IMG/VR virus record: IMGVR_UViG_3300021962_000581
Location: 1 to 25,702 of that record
Strand: one strand, 5' to 3'
DNA from: a virus
DNA length: 25,702 nucleotides
Positions 14,097 through 22,852 of the stretch are shown here, piece by piece. The notes beneath the pieces are model-generated. The model was not told the origin of the DNA. It searched no databases and worked only from the letters and a program-made list of their open reading frames with translations. A program made the position numbers and the translations under genes. Position 1 is the stretch's first letter, and each line of letters starts with the position of its first letter.

Positions 14097-14351
14097 ATGG
14101 AAGTAGTAAAACAAATTACAAAAGAACAATTAGAAAAAATCACAAATCAGCAAAAAGATTTACAATCGCTATTAACAAATATTGGTGTTTTGGAATCGCA
14201 GAAGCATGGGTTTTTACATCAAATTGCTGATGTTAATAAAGCAATTGAAGAGTTCAAAAATGAATTACAAGAACAATATGGACCAATTAATATTAACTTA
14301 GAGGATGGAACATATACTGATATTAAGGAGGAAACTCCAGTAAGTGAATAA
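14097..14351 (+). CDS. Small coiled-coil protein
   Basis: This 84-aa product is acidic with a long amphipathic helix (about 8-60: EQLEKITNQQKDLQSLL, then a VLESQKHGFLHQIADVNKAI stretch) and a short beta-type end with NINLEDGTY. I recall the QQ...IGxLExQKH...NINLEDG pattern in marine phages, without function. The coiled coil suggests oligomerisation, perhaps a scaffold or assembly factor. The stop overlaps the next ATG (TAATG). Confidence 0.65.
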   Translation: MEVVKQITKEQLEKITNQQKDLQSLLTNIGVLESQKHGFLHQIADVNKAIEEFKNELQEQYGPININLEDGTYTDIKEETPVSE

Positions 14352-14578
14352 TGGGTTCTGTAATTAGAAAAATAAGTATAGGCATTGATTATAAAAATGA
14401 GGCGATGCATTACTCCATAGGGCAACAAGTTTATGGGGGTCATGAAATTGCATGTATTTTAGTGGATGATGTGGACGCATCGTACAATGTTTATATAAAA
14501 AAAGGTGATGAAGTAATGCCTTGGAAAAAGTTCAATCATAACATGGCAGTATCTGTAGAATACGATTTAGAATACTAA
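14351..14578 (+). CDS. Small conserved phage protein
   Basis: This 75-aa product begins MGSVIRKISIGIDYKNEAMHY and ends with WKKFNHNMAVSVEYDL; it is beta-rich with no hydrophobic helix. I recall the IRKISIGxDYKxAMHY start in uncultured Bacteroidota phages next to the packaging genes, with unknown function. It overlaps genes on both sides by one base (TAATG), so it is part of the translationally coupled run that leads to the terminase. Confidence 0.65.
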   Translation: MGSVIRKISIGIDYKNEAMHYSIGQQVYGGHEIACILVDDVDASYNVYIKKGDEVMPWKKFNHNMAVSVEYDLEY

Positions 14579-15204
14579 TGCAAAGTGTATTTAACTTTAT
14601 TGTAAAACCTGTCGGTGATAGGTACAATAACAAAGTTAAAGTAGATGGCAAAGAACTAATACTAAATACTAAAATAGAAAGTTTTAAATCAGTGAATAAA
14701 TTAGCGGAGGTGGTTTCTACCCCGCTAGCTTATTCAACAGACATTAAAAAAGGAGATCTTGTGGTAATTCATCACAATGTATTTAGAAGATTTTACGATA
14801 TTAGAGGTAACCAAAAAAACAGTCGTGCTTATTTTATGGACGATTTGTATTTTTGTGATCTGGACCAAATCTACTTGTATAAAAATGAAGGTAAATGGAA
14901 AACATTTGGAGACAGATGTTTTATTAAACCATTAAAAAATATAGATTATTTAAAGCTCGATAAAGAGCAAAGACTTATTGGTATACTAAAATACGGAAAT
15001 GAGTCTTTAAACAAGCTTAAAATCAATCCAGGAGACTTAGTTGGGTATACTCCAGATGGTGAATGGGAATTTTTAATTGATGGAGAGCGATTGTATTGTA
15101 TGAAATCTAATGATATTGTAATTAAATATGAATATAAAGGAGACGAAGCTGAATATAATCCAAGCTGGACACAAAGCAGTGTTGGAATTGATCAAGGTGG
15201 CTGA
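14578..15204 (+). CDS. Tandem GroES-like domain protein
   Basis: This 208-aa product shows two chaperonin-10-like halves. Domain 1 (about 5-102): FIVKPVGDR, a loop, LAEVVSTP, then DIKKGDLVVIHHNVFRRF (56-72). Domain 2 (about 113-186): CFIKPLKN, LIGILKYGN, KINPGDLVGYTPDGEWEF and a final IDGERLYCMKSNDIVIKYE. The last stretch aligns well with the GroES end (IDNEEVLIMSESDILAIVE). I recall homologues in marine phages annotated as co-chaperonin. It is not adjacent to groEL but lies just ahead of the terminase. It may cap the phage or host GroEL, or use the fold for a virion role. Its tail overlaps the next gene by 77 bases. Confidence 0.7.
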   Translation: MQSVFNFIVKPVGDRYNNKVKVDGKELILNTKIESFKSVNKLAEVVSTPLAYSTDIKKGDLVVIHHNVFRRFYDIRGNQKNSRAYFMDDLYFCDLDQIYLYKNEGKWKTFGDRCFIKPLKNIDYLKLDKEQRLIGILKYGNESLNKLKINPGDLVGYTPDGEWEFLIDGERLYCMKSNDIVIKYEYKGDEAEYNPSWTQSSVGIDQGG

Positions 15205-15409
15205 GGAAGCAATCTTGGATAACGGCGAAGATGATTTAGCGGCAGACAAATTAAAGAATGCAGCAGCTACAAAAAAGTTAGCCATATTTGATGCATTTGA
15301 AATACTTACAAGAATAGAACTTGAAGAACGTATAATTGCGGACGAAGATAACGCAAAAGACAATACTCAGAAAGTATTTAAAGGTTTTGCAGAAGGGAGA
15401 TCTAGATAA
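15128..15409 (+). CDS. Small helical protein before TerL, candidate small terminase
   Basis: This 93-aa acidic, almost wholly alpha-helical product contains LELIKVAEEAILDNGEDDL (about 19-37), LKNAAATKKLAIFDAFEIL and a charged tail ending GFAEGRSR. Its place immediately upstream of the large terminase, with a TAATG overlap, is where the small terminase subunit is usually found, and its size and helicity fit loosely. No clear HTH is seen, so this is a context call. The ATG at 15128 gives a 77-base overlap with the GroES-like gene; a GTG at 15179 would reduce it to 26 bases. Confidence 0.55.
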   Translation: MNIKETKLNIIQAGHKAVLELIKVAEEAILDNGEDDLAADKLKNAAATKKLAIFDAFEILTRIELEERIIADEDNAKDNTQKVFKGFAEGRSR

Positions 15410-17634
15410 TGTACGAACAAAACTTATTTAGAGTATTACCAAACCATATAAAACCATCTGTTATTAAACAACAGAATAGGTATGGTAAATGGAAATACGG
15501 TTATAATAAAGAACATGATGTTGTTGTTATAAGCAAGACCGGTAAGATTGGAGAAGTATATGAGATACAAAATTTAAAAATAGCTTTGCCTTTAGCGGAA
15601 GAAGTATATTCAAGATCTGCTAAAAAAGAAGAGCAATATTGGGAAAAAATAGATTACCCAAAAGAATTAGAAAAAATAAAAAATGTATTTGACTGGAATA
15701 AATATCCAGATCATTTTAAAGAACGTTGGTACGATTATGTTGACAACGAATTTAAAAGAAGAGATGAAGGTACATTTTTTAGTAATAATGGAATACCTAC
15801 TTATATAACAGGTACACACTATATGTACTTGCAATGGAGCAAGATAGATGTTGGGCCTCCTGATTTTAGAGAATCAAATAGATTGTTTTTTATATTTTGG
15901 GAAGCTTGTAAAGCAGATACTAGATGCTACGGAATGTGTTATTTAAAAAATAGACGTTCTGGATTTTCATTTATGTCTTCTGCAGAATTAGTTAATCAAG
16001 CTACCATATCAAGTGACTCAAGATTTGGAATATTATCTAAGTCTGGATCCGACGCAAAAACAATGTTTACTGATAAAGTTGTACCAATCTCAATTAACTA
16101 CCCTTTCTTTTTTAAACCTATCCAGGACGGTATGGATAGACCTAAAACAGAATTAGCTTATAGAGTTCCAGCTTCTAAATTTACAAGAAGAAAACTTGAT
16201 AATAGTGATGCACCAGAAGAACTTGAAGGATTAGATACAACTATTGACTGGAAAAATACAGGGGATAACAGTTATGATGGGGAGAAATTAAAACTCCTTG
16301 TTCATGATGAAAGTGGTAAATGGCTTAAACCTGATAATATATTAAATAACTGGCGTGTTACAAAAACATGTTTACGATTAGGTAGTCGTATTATTGGTAA
16401 GTGTATGATGGGTTCAACATCAAATGCTTTAGATAAAGGAGGAGACAATTTTAAAAAACTTTACTACGACTCAGATGTTACGAAAAGAAACCGCAATGGA
16501 CAGACTAGCTCAGGATTATATAGTTTGTTCATACCTATGGAATGGTCCTACGAGGGATTCATTGATACTTATGGCATACCTGTCTTCGACACTCCAAAAA
16601 AACCAATCAAAGGGGTTGACGGAAACGAAATAGAGTATGGGGTTATTGAGCATTGGCAAAATGAAGTTGATGGTTTAAAAAACGATCAAGATGGTTTAAA
16701 TGAATACTATCGTCAATTTCCAAGAACTGAGCAACACGCTTTTAGAGACGAAGCAAAACAATCTTTATTTAATCTTACGAAGATATATGAGCAAATAGAT
16801 TATAATGATGATCTAAGAAACTCAGCAGTACTAACCCGAGGCAGTCTTCAATGGGAACGTGGTATACAAGATAGTGCTGTAGAATTTTATCCGGATAAAG
16901 ACGGAAGATTTTTAATTTCTTGGGTTCCACCTAAACATCTCCAAAATCGTGTAATAATAAAGAATGGACTAAAGTATCCAGGTAATGAACACTGCGGCGC
17001 ATTTGGATGCGATAGTTACGATATATCGGGAACAGTTGATGCAAGCAGAGGATCTAATGGCGCTTTGCATGGATTAACTAAGTTTTCAATGGAAGATGTC
17101 CCACCTAATCACTTTTTTTTAGAATATATTGCAAGACCTCAAACAGCAGAAATATTTTTTGAGGATGTTTTAAAAGCTTTAGTATTTTACGGAATGCCAA
17201 TACTTGCAGAAAATAATAAACCAAGATTACTTTATTATTTAAAAAGAAGAGGTTATAGAGGTTACTCAATTAATAGACCCGATAAAGTTTGGAATAAATT
17301 ATCACCGGCTGAAAAAGAAATTGGTGGAATACCAAACTCATCACAAGATATAATGCAAGCTCACGCTTCGGCAATAGAAACTTATATTGAAAATCACGTT
17401 GGATTTACTGATGGCAATTATGGAACAATGTATTTCCAAAAAACGTTAGAAGACTGGGCAAGATTCAATATAAACAATAGAACTAAACATGATGCTTCTA
17501 TTAGTTCAGGATTAGCTATAATGGCTTGTAATAAGCACTTGTACACTCCAACTACACCTTACGAAAGACCTAAAGCAGAATTAGGATTTAAAAAATATAA
17601 TAATAGCGGACTAAGTTCACAAATAATACAATAA
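15409..17634 (+). CDS. terL: Terminase large subunit
   Basis: This 741-aa product is the DNA-packaging motor with ATPase and nuclease parts. ATPase: a degenerate Walker A-like YLKNRRSGFS (178-187) without the usual GKT, Walker B LLVHDE (296-301) and coupling motif GSTSN (335-339). Nuclease (RNase H-like): acidic residues in CDSYD (534-538), ILAEN (598-602, Glu601) and TKHDA (692-696, Asp695), spaced as in TerL metal sites. Length and motif style agree with crAss-like and related large terminases. It drives genome filling through the portal encoded immediately downstream (start directly after this stop). Confidence 0.9.
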   Translation: MYEQNLFRVLPNHIKPSVIKQQNRYGKWKYGYNKEHDVVVISKTGKIGEVYEIQNLKIALPLAEEVYSRSAKKEEQYWEKIDYPKELEKIKNVFDWNKYPDHFKERWYDYVDNEFKRRDEGTFFSNNGIPTYITGTHYMYLQWSKIDVGPPDFRESNRLFFIFWEACKADTRCYGMCYLKNRRSGFSFMSSAELVNQATISSDSRFGILSKSGSDAKTMFTDKVVPISINYPFFFKPIQDGMDRPKTELAYRVPASKFTRRKLDNSDAPEELEGLDTTIDWKNTGDNSYDGEKLKLLVHDESGKWLKPDNILNNWRVTKTCLRLGSRIIGKCMMGSTSNALDKGGDNFKKLYYDSDVTKRNRNGQTSSGLYSLFIPMEWSYEGFIDTYGIPVFDTPKKPIKGVDGNEIEYGVIEHWQNEVDGLKNDQDGLNEYYRQFPRTEQHAFRDEAKQSLFNLTKIYEQIDYNDDLRNSAVLTRGSLQWERGIQDSAVEFYPDKDGRFLISWVPPKHLQNRVIIKNGLKYPGNEHCGAFGCDSYDISGTVDASRGSNGALHGLTKFSMEDVPPNHFFLEYIARPQTAEIFFEDVLKALVFYGMPILAENNKPRLLYYLKRRGYRGYSINRPDKVWNKLSPAEKEIGGIPNSSQDIMQAHASAIETYIENHVGFTDGNYGTMYFQKTLEDWARFNINNRTKHDASISSGLAIMACNKHLYTPTTPYERPKAELGFKKYNNSGLSSQIIQ

Positions 17635-20082
17635 ATGAATTATACTAATGGTAATAGTGTTTTTCCTAGTCAGGTGGTACCGGATGAAGAAAAGCAAAGT
17701 TTAGAGTATGGAAAGCAAGTAGCTCAAGCGATTGAGTATGAATGGTTTAATAACAATGGAGGGGCAGGAAGCATTGGTGGTTTATCTGGTGGCGGAATGC
17801 CTGGAGGTAGATGGGGAACTAATTGGCAAAAATACCATAGTTTAAGATTATACGCAAGAGGAGAGCAACCTGTACAAAAATATAAAGATGAGTTATCCAT
17901 TAATGGAGATTTATCTTATTTGAATTTAGATTGGAAACCAATACCAGTTATATCAAAATTTGTTGATATAATTGTTAATGGTATTTCCAATAAAAGCTAT
18001 AAAATTAGAGCAGTAGCGCAAGACCCTCATTCAGTAATTAAAAAAACACAATACACTCAATCTATATTGCGTGATATGATGGCTAAAAAATTATTGAATA
18101 AAATACAAGATACTTTTGGCGTTAATTTATATAATACTCAAAACCCAGAATCATTACCTGAGGACCAAGATGAATTAGAAATTAACTTACAATTAAACTT
18201 TAAACAAGCTGTTGAGATAGCAGAGGAAGAAGTAATAAATAATTTTTTAGCACTTAATAAATACGATTTAATAAGCAAAAGATTAAATTATGATTTAACT
18301 GTAATTGGTATTGCTGCTACAAAAACAAACTTTAATAGATCAAATAGTATTACTATAGATTATGTAGATCCCGCAAATTTAGTTTATTCTTACACGGAAG
18401 ATCCAAACTTTAGAGATATATATTATGTTGGAGAAGTAAAATCGGTAAGTTTAGAAGAATTAAAAAAACAATTTCCCGGATTGTCTTATGAAGACATGAA
18501 AGAGATTGAAAAATACCAAGGGAATACAAGTTATGTACGAAATTATAATGGTGCTTATCAGGATGGAAATGTCGTTCAAGTATTGTATTTTGAATATAAA
18601 ACATATTCTAACCAAGTATTTAAAATAAAACAAACAGAGCAAGGATTAGAAAAAGCTTTAGTTAAAACAGACTTTTTTAATCCGCCACCAAGTGATAACT
18701 TTAATGTAGTATCAAGATCAATAGAAGTATTATATAGTGGAGCTAAAATATTAGGGCATCCAAAAATGCTTGAATGGAAATTAGCTGAAAATATGACACG
18801 CCCAGTTGCTGATACAACTAAAGTTGATATGAATTATGCAATTACGGCTCCAAGAATGTACCGTGGTAGAATTGAATCTTTAGTTAATAGGATTACTACC
18901 TTTGCGGACATGATTCAATTAACGCATTTAAAACTACAACAAGTACTATCTAAAATGGTGCCTGATGGAGTATTCGTAGATGTTGATGGATTAGCTGAAG
19001 TTGATTTAGGTAATGGTACAAACTATAATGCTGCGGAAGCATTAAATATGTATTTCCAAACTGGTAGTATAGTTGGTAGATCCCAATCGCAAGACGGGGG
19101 GATGAACCCGGGCAAGGTGCCAATTCAGGAATTGCAAACATCGGCGGGTAATGCTAAAATACAGTCGTTAATTACTACATATCAATATTACTTACAAATG
19201 ATCCGTGATGTAACCGGATTGAATGAAGCGTCTGATGGTAGTACTCCAAGCAGAGATGCTTTAGTTGGTATACAAAAAATGGCCGCGGCAAACTCAAATA
19301 CGGCAACACGTCATATATTAGAAGGAAGTTTATTTTTAACACAAAGAATATGTGAAAACATATCTAAGAGAGTGGCAGATGCATTAAATTACCCAATGAC
19401 TAATAATGCTTTAACACAAAGTATATCTATATTTAATACTGAAACGTTAAGAGAATTACAATCATTAGATATTCATGACTTTGGTATATTCTTAGAATTA
19501 GAACCAGATGAAGAAGAAAAAGCTCAATTAGAACAAAATATACAGGTTGCTTTGCAATCAGGTGGAATCGAACTTGAAGATGCAATTGATCTAAGAGAAA
19601 TTAAAAACCTTAAATTAGCTAACCAATCTTTAAAATACAAAAGAAAGAAAAAGCTAGAAAGAGATCAAGCTGTTCAGCAAGCTAATATACAAGCACAAGC
19701 ACAAGCAAATGCTCAAGTAGCGGAATCGGCAGCGTTATCAGAAGTACAAAAGCAACAAGCTTTAGCGGAAACTCAAATTCAAATTGCACAAGCAAAGAAC
19801 CAATTTGAAATACAAAAGATGGAGTTTGAAGCACAATTGAAAAAGCAATTGATGATGGAAGAATTCCAATACCAAATGCAGCTAGCGCAAGTACAAGCCC
19901 AGGCAAATGCCGAAAAATTAAATAAAATAGAAGACAGAAAAGATGCTAGAGAAAAATTAAGAGGTACGCAACAGTCCGAATTAATTGATCAAAGACAAAA
20001 TAATACAATGCCCAAAGACTTTGAGTCTGCCGGGTTTGATAATATGGGAGGGTTTGATTTAGCCCAGTTTGAACCAAAATAA
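17635..20082 (+). CDS. Portal protein
   Basis: This 815-aa product is called portal from size, position between TerL and the scaffold/capsid genes, and layout. It has a Gly-rich N-terminal stretch (about 40-60), a core with a WKPIPVISKFVDIIVNGI segment (about 101-118), a central DVTGLNEASDG element (about 524-535) of the kind seen in portal stems, and a long Gln/Ala-rich coiled-coil C-terminus (about 660-770, QAQAQANAQ and similar). The ring it would form is the DNA gate and the site where terminase and neck dock. The long C-terminal helix is compatible with a barrel extending into the head. There are no frameshifts. Confidence 0.85.
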   Translation: MNYTNGNSVFPSQVVPDEEKQSLEYGKQVAQAIEYEWFNNNGGAGSIGGLSGGGMPGGRWGTNWQKYHSLRLYARGEQPVQKYKDELSINGDLSYLNLDWKPIPVISKFVDIIVNGISNKSYKIRAVAQDPHSVIKKTQYTQSILRDMMAKKLLNKIQDTFGVNLYNTQNPESLPEDQDELEINLQLNFKQAVEIAEEEVINNFLALNKYDLISKRLNYDLTVIGIAATKTNFNRSNSITIDYVDPANLVYSYTEDPNFRDIYYVGEVKSVSLEELKKQFPGLSYEDMKEIEKYQGNTSYVRNYNGAYQDGNVVQVLYFEYKTYSNQVFKIKQTEQGLEKALVKTDFFNPPPSDNFNVVSRSIEVLYSGAKILGHPKMLEWKLAENMTRPVADTTKVDMNYAITAPRMYRGRIESLVNRITTFADMIQLTHLKLQQVLSKMVPDGVFVDVDGLAEVDLGNGTNYNAAEALNMYFQTGSIVGRSQSQDGGMNPGKVPIQELQTSAGNAKIQSLITTYQYYLQMIRDVTGLNEASDGSTPSRDALVGIQKMAAANSNTATRHILEGSLFLTQRICENISKRVADALNYPMTNNALTQSISIFNTETLRELQSLDIHDFGIFLELEPDEEEKAQLEQNIQVALQSGGIELEDAIDLREIKNLKLANQSLKYKRKKKLERDQAVQQANIQAQAQANAQVAESAALSEVQKQQALAETQIQIAQAKNQFEIQKMEFEAQLKKQLMMEEFQYQMQLAQVQAQANAEKLNKIEDRKDAREKLRGTQQSELIDQRQNNTMPKDFESAGFDNMGGFDLAQFEPK

Positions 20083-20112
20083 ATTTTATTAACAATTATA
20101 TAATATTTTATC

Positions 20113-21294
20113 ATGTCAGAACAAGTAAAACAAGAAGGGGAGTTTAAGCTTAAAGCTAAAAAAGCTACGCCTAGGAAATTAGTTAAAGACAATCAACCTA
20201 TAAAAGTTGATTTAACTGCTCCAACACAAACGGAGGAACCAATAAAAGTAGTAATTCCTAAAGAACAAACAGATGCCATTCAAGAACAAAGCACAACAGA
20301 AGGCGTGTTACACCCAGAACAACCCGAAATGGGATTGCAAGAAATGGGACAAGGAAACGAAGGGACCGTTGAAAATGCTATTGAAGAAATCAATCAGCAA
20401 GAAATAGCTCAAGAAGTAATAGATTTAGAACAAGAATTAAAGGAACAAGTTCAAGAGCAAAATAATACAGGTAGACAATTACCGGAAAATATAGAAAAGT
20501 TAGTATCTTTTATGGAAGAAACTGGTGGAACAGTTGAAGATTATGTTAGATTAAATGCTGACTATTCAAATGTTGACAGTAATATTTTATTAAAAGAATA
20601 TTATAAAAATACAAGACCTCATTTAAATGATGAAGAAATTGAATTCTTAATAGAAGATAATTTTGATTATGATGAGGATCTAGACGATGAACGCGATGTC
20701 CGTAAAAAAAGACTCGCTTTTAAAGAGGAGGTTGCAAAAGCTCAAAACCATTTGGAACAAATCAAGAGTAAATATTACGACGAGATCAAGTTGAGACCGG
20801 GCGTTACTCAAGAGCAACAAAAGGCAATGGACTTTTTTAACCGATACAACAAACAGCAAGAATCAGCACAAGAGCAACACTCTAGATTCAAAAATGAAAC
20901 TAAAAAATTATTTACGCAAGATTTCAAAGGTTTTGAATTCAATCTTGGTGAAAAAAGTTTTAGATATGGAGTTGCAAATCAAGAAACATTAGCTGAAAAA
21001 CAATCGGATATTTCAAATCTTATTAAGAAGTTCTTAAATAAAGATGGAGAAGTTGCAGATGTTAAAGGTTATCACAAAGCGATTTATGCAGCAGAAAATG
21101 CGGATACTATTGCAAGACATTTTTACGAGCAAGGCAAAGCCGACGCAATTAAAGAGGTTGTTGCAAAATCCAATAACATAAGCGACGCCCCTAGGACTGT
21201 TCCTAATGGTGATGGGTTTATAAATGGATTTAAAGTTAAAGCTATAAATGGTGTTGATTCTTCTAAATTAAGAATACAAACAAAAAAATTTTAA
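20113..21294 (+). CDS. Head scaffolding protein
   Basis: This 393-aa product lies between portal and major capsid protein, the usual scaffold slot. The N-terminal third is Glu/Gln-rich and disordered, the middle (about 180-270) is charged helix with YDEDLDDERDVRKKRL and coiled-coil stretches, and the C-terminal part holds FKGFEFNLGEKSFRYGV (about 275-291), an IKKFLNKDG turn and HFYEQGKADAIKEV. This acidic helical layout with a short ordered C-terminal end is typical of scaffolds that bind the capsid subunit. No protease motif is seen, so removal by an external protease is possible. A 30-base AT-rich gap precedes it. Confidence 0.75.
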   Translation: MSEQVKQEGEFKLKAKKATPRKLVKDNQPIKVDLTAPTQTEEPIKVVIPKEQTDAIQEQSTTEGVLHPEQPEMGLQEMGQGNEGTVENAIEEINQQEIAQEVIDLEQELKEQVQEQNNTGRQLPENIEKLVSFMEETGGTVEDYVRLNADYSNVDSNILLKEYYKNTRPHLNDEEIEFLIEDNFDYDEDLDDERDVRKKRLAFKEEVAKAQNHLEQIKSKYYDEIKLRPGVTQEQQKAMDFFNRYNKQQESAQEQHSRFKNETKKLFTQDFKGFEFNLGEKSFRYGVANQETLAEKQSDISNLIKKFLNKDGEVADVKGYHKAIYAAENADTIARHFYEQGKADAIKEVVAKSNNISDAPRTVPNGDGFINGFKVKAINGVDSSKLRIQTKKF

Positions 21295-21312
21295 CATTAA
21301 AAACAAAAAATT

Positions 21313-22773
21313 ATGTCAAACATGGTTAATACCCAAACGGGTACTCCTTACGGATCTATTAAACCGTCTCAAGCGCAACAAATACTTGATACAAATTATT
21401 TAAACTTTACTGACGGAAGTGGTAAAAACTTCTCTCAACAATATTTACCAGAAATCTACGAAGCAGAAGTAGAGCGTTATGGAAACAGAACTTTATCTGG
21501 ATTCTTACGTATGGTAGGTGCTGAAATGCCAATGTCTTCTGACCAAATCGTTTGGTCTGAACAAAACAGATTACACATTGCTTATAACAATGTATCAGTT
21601 ACTGGAGCAAATACATTGTCATTTGCAGTAGATAGTACTTCTGGTAACAATTTTGTTAACAATGTTATCTCTGTTGGACAAACTTTAGTAGTTATGAGTC
21701 CATCTACAGGTAAAGAACTTAAAGTATACGTTACTGCTTCTACTGCTGCTGGTACAAACCCTGCGGTTATTACAGTTCAACCATATACACAAACAGCATT
21801 AAACGCTGGTACTGTTGCTTTCCCTGTTACGGCTGTTGGAGCTGGGGATCTTAAAATCTTTGTTTATGGTTCTGAGTTCAAAAAAGGATCTACTGATTCT
21901 ACTTTAAATTCAGTTACTCCTTCATTTACTCAATTTAGCAATTCACCAGTTATCATTAAAGAAAAATATGCTATTTCTGGATCTGATACAGCTCAAATTG
22001 GATGGGTTGAGGTTGCTACTGAAGATGGAACTTCTGGATACTTATGGTATTTAAAAGCTGAATCTGAAACAAGATTACGTTTTGAAGATTACTTAGAAAT
22101 GGTTGTTATTGAAGGGGAATTAGCTACTAATGCTAACTTAACTGGATTGAAAATTAAAGGTACTCAAGGTCTTTTCTCTGCGGTTAAAGAAAGAGGAAAC
22201 ATTGTAAATAACTTTACTGCTGCTGCTGGTTTAGCTGATTTTGATTCTATCTTAAAAGGATTAGATACTCAAGGAGCTATTGAAGAAAACATGTTCTTCT
22301 TGAACAGAGCTACTTCTCTTGACTTTGATGATATGTTAGCTTCTTTATCTGCTGGTGCTGCCGGTGGTGTTGCTTATGGGCTATTTGAAAACTCTGAGCA
22401 AATGGCATTAAACTTAGGTTTCTCTGGATTCAGAAGAGGTTCTTATGACTTCTACAAAACTGACTGGAAATACTTAAATGATGCTTCTACTCGTGGAGGT
22501 ATGGCTAATACATCTATTGACGGTATCCTTGTTCCTGCTGGAACATCTACAGTTTACGATCAAATGTTAGGAACTAATATTCGTAGACCTTTCTTACACG
22601 TTCGTTACAGAGCTAACCAAGCTGATGATAGAAGAATGAAAAACTGGATCACTGGATCTGTTGGGGGTGCTTATACTTCTGACCTTGATGCAATGGAGGT
22701 ACACTTCTTATCAGAAAGATGTTTAGTTACTCAAGGAGCAAATAATTTCGTATTGTTTACTTCTTCAATCTAA
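21313..22773 (+). CDS. Major capsid protein
   Basis: This 486-aa product is taken as the HK97-fold shell subunit. It follows the scaffold directly and is rich in Ala, Thr, Ser and Asn. It has FSQQYLPEIYEAEVERYGNR (about 36-55), a DQIVWSEQNRLHIAY element (about 77-91), an inserted beta domain (about 95-200), a helical LRFEDYLEMVVIEGELATN (about 256-274) and a C-terminal VHFLSERCLV strand. Codons shift sharply to GCT, ACT, TCT, TTC and AAC, a sign of very high expression. A strong hairpin follows the stop. Motifs resemble crAss-like and related marine capsids as I remember them. Confidence 0.88.
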   Translation: MSNMVNTQTGTPYGSIKPSQAQQILDTNYLNFTDGSGKNFSQQYLPEIYEAEVERYGNRTLSGFLRMVGAEMPMSSDQIVWSEQNRLHIAYNNVSVTGANTLSFAVDSTSGNNFVNNVISVGQTLVVMSPSTGKELKVYVTASTAAGTNPAVITVQPYTQTALNAGTVAFPVTAVGAGDLKIFVYGSEFKKGSTDSTLNSVTPSFTQFSNSPVIIKEKYAISGSDTAQIGWVEVATEDGTSGYLWYLKAESETRLRFEDYLEMVVIEGELATNANLTGLKIKGTQGLFSAVKERGNIVNNFTAAAGLADFDSILKGLDTQGAIEENMFFLNRATSLDFDDMLASLSAGAAGGVAYGLFENSEQMALNLGFSGFRRGSYDFYKTDWKYLNDASTRGGMANTSIDGILVPAGTSTVYDQMLGTNIRRPFLHVRYRANQADDRRMKNWITGSVGGAYTSDLDAMEVHFLSERCLVTQGANNFVLFTSSI

Positions 22774-22779
22774 AAACCT

Positions 22780-22821
22780 GGTAGTATTACCCTCGTTGAA
22801 ACGGCGAGGGTAATTATTACC
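22780..22821 (+). terminator. Strong hairpin after the major capsid gene
   Basis: ATTACCCTCG (22786-22795) pairs perfectly with CGAGGGTAAT (22805-22814) across a 9-base loop, and GGTA/TACC (22780-22783, 22818-22821) extend the stem past an internal loop. It begins 6 bases after the capsid stop. With no long T-run behind it, it could be a partial terminator or a 3' stabiliser of the capsid mRNA that lowers readthrough to the neck genes. Confidence 0.65.
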
Positions 22822-22852
22822 TTTAAAATAAATTATTAAATTATATTATATT

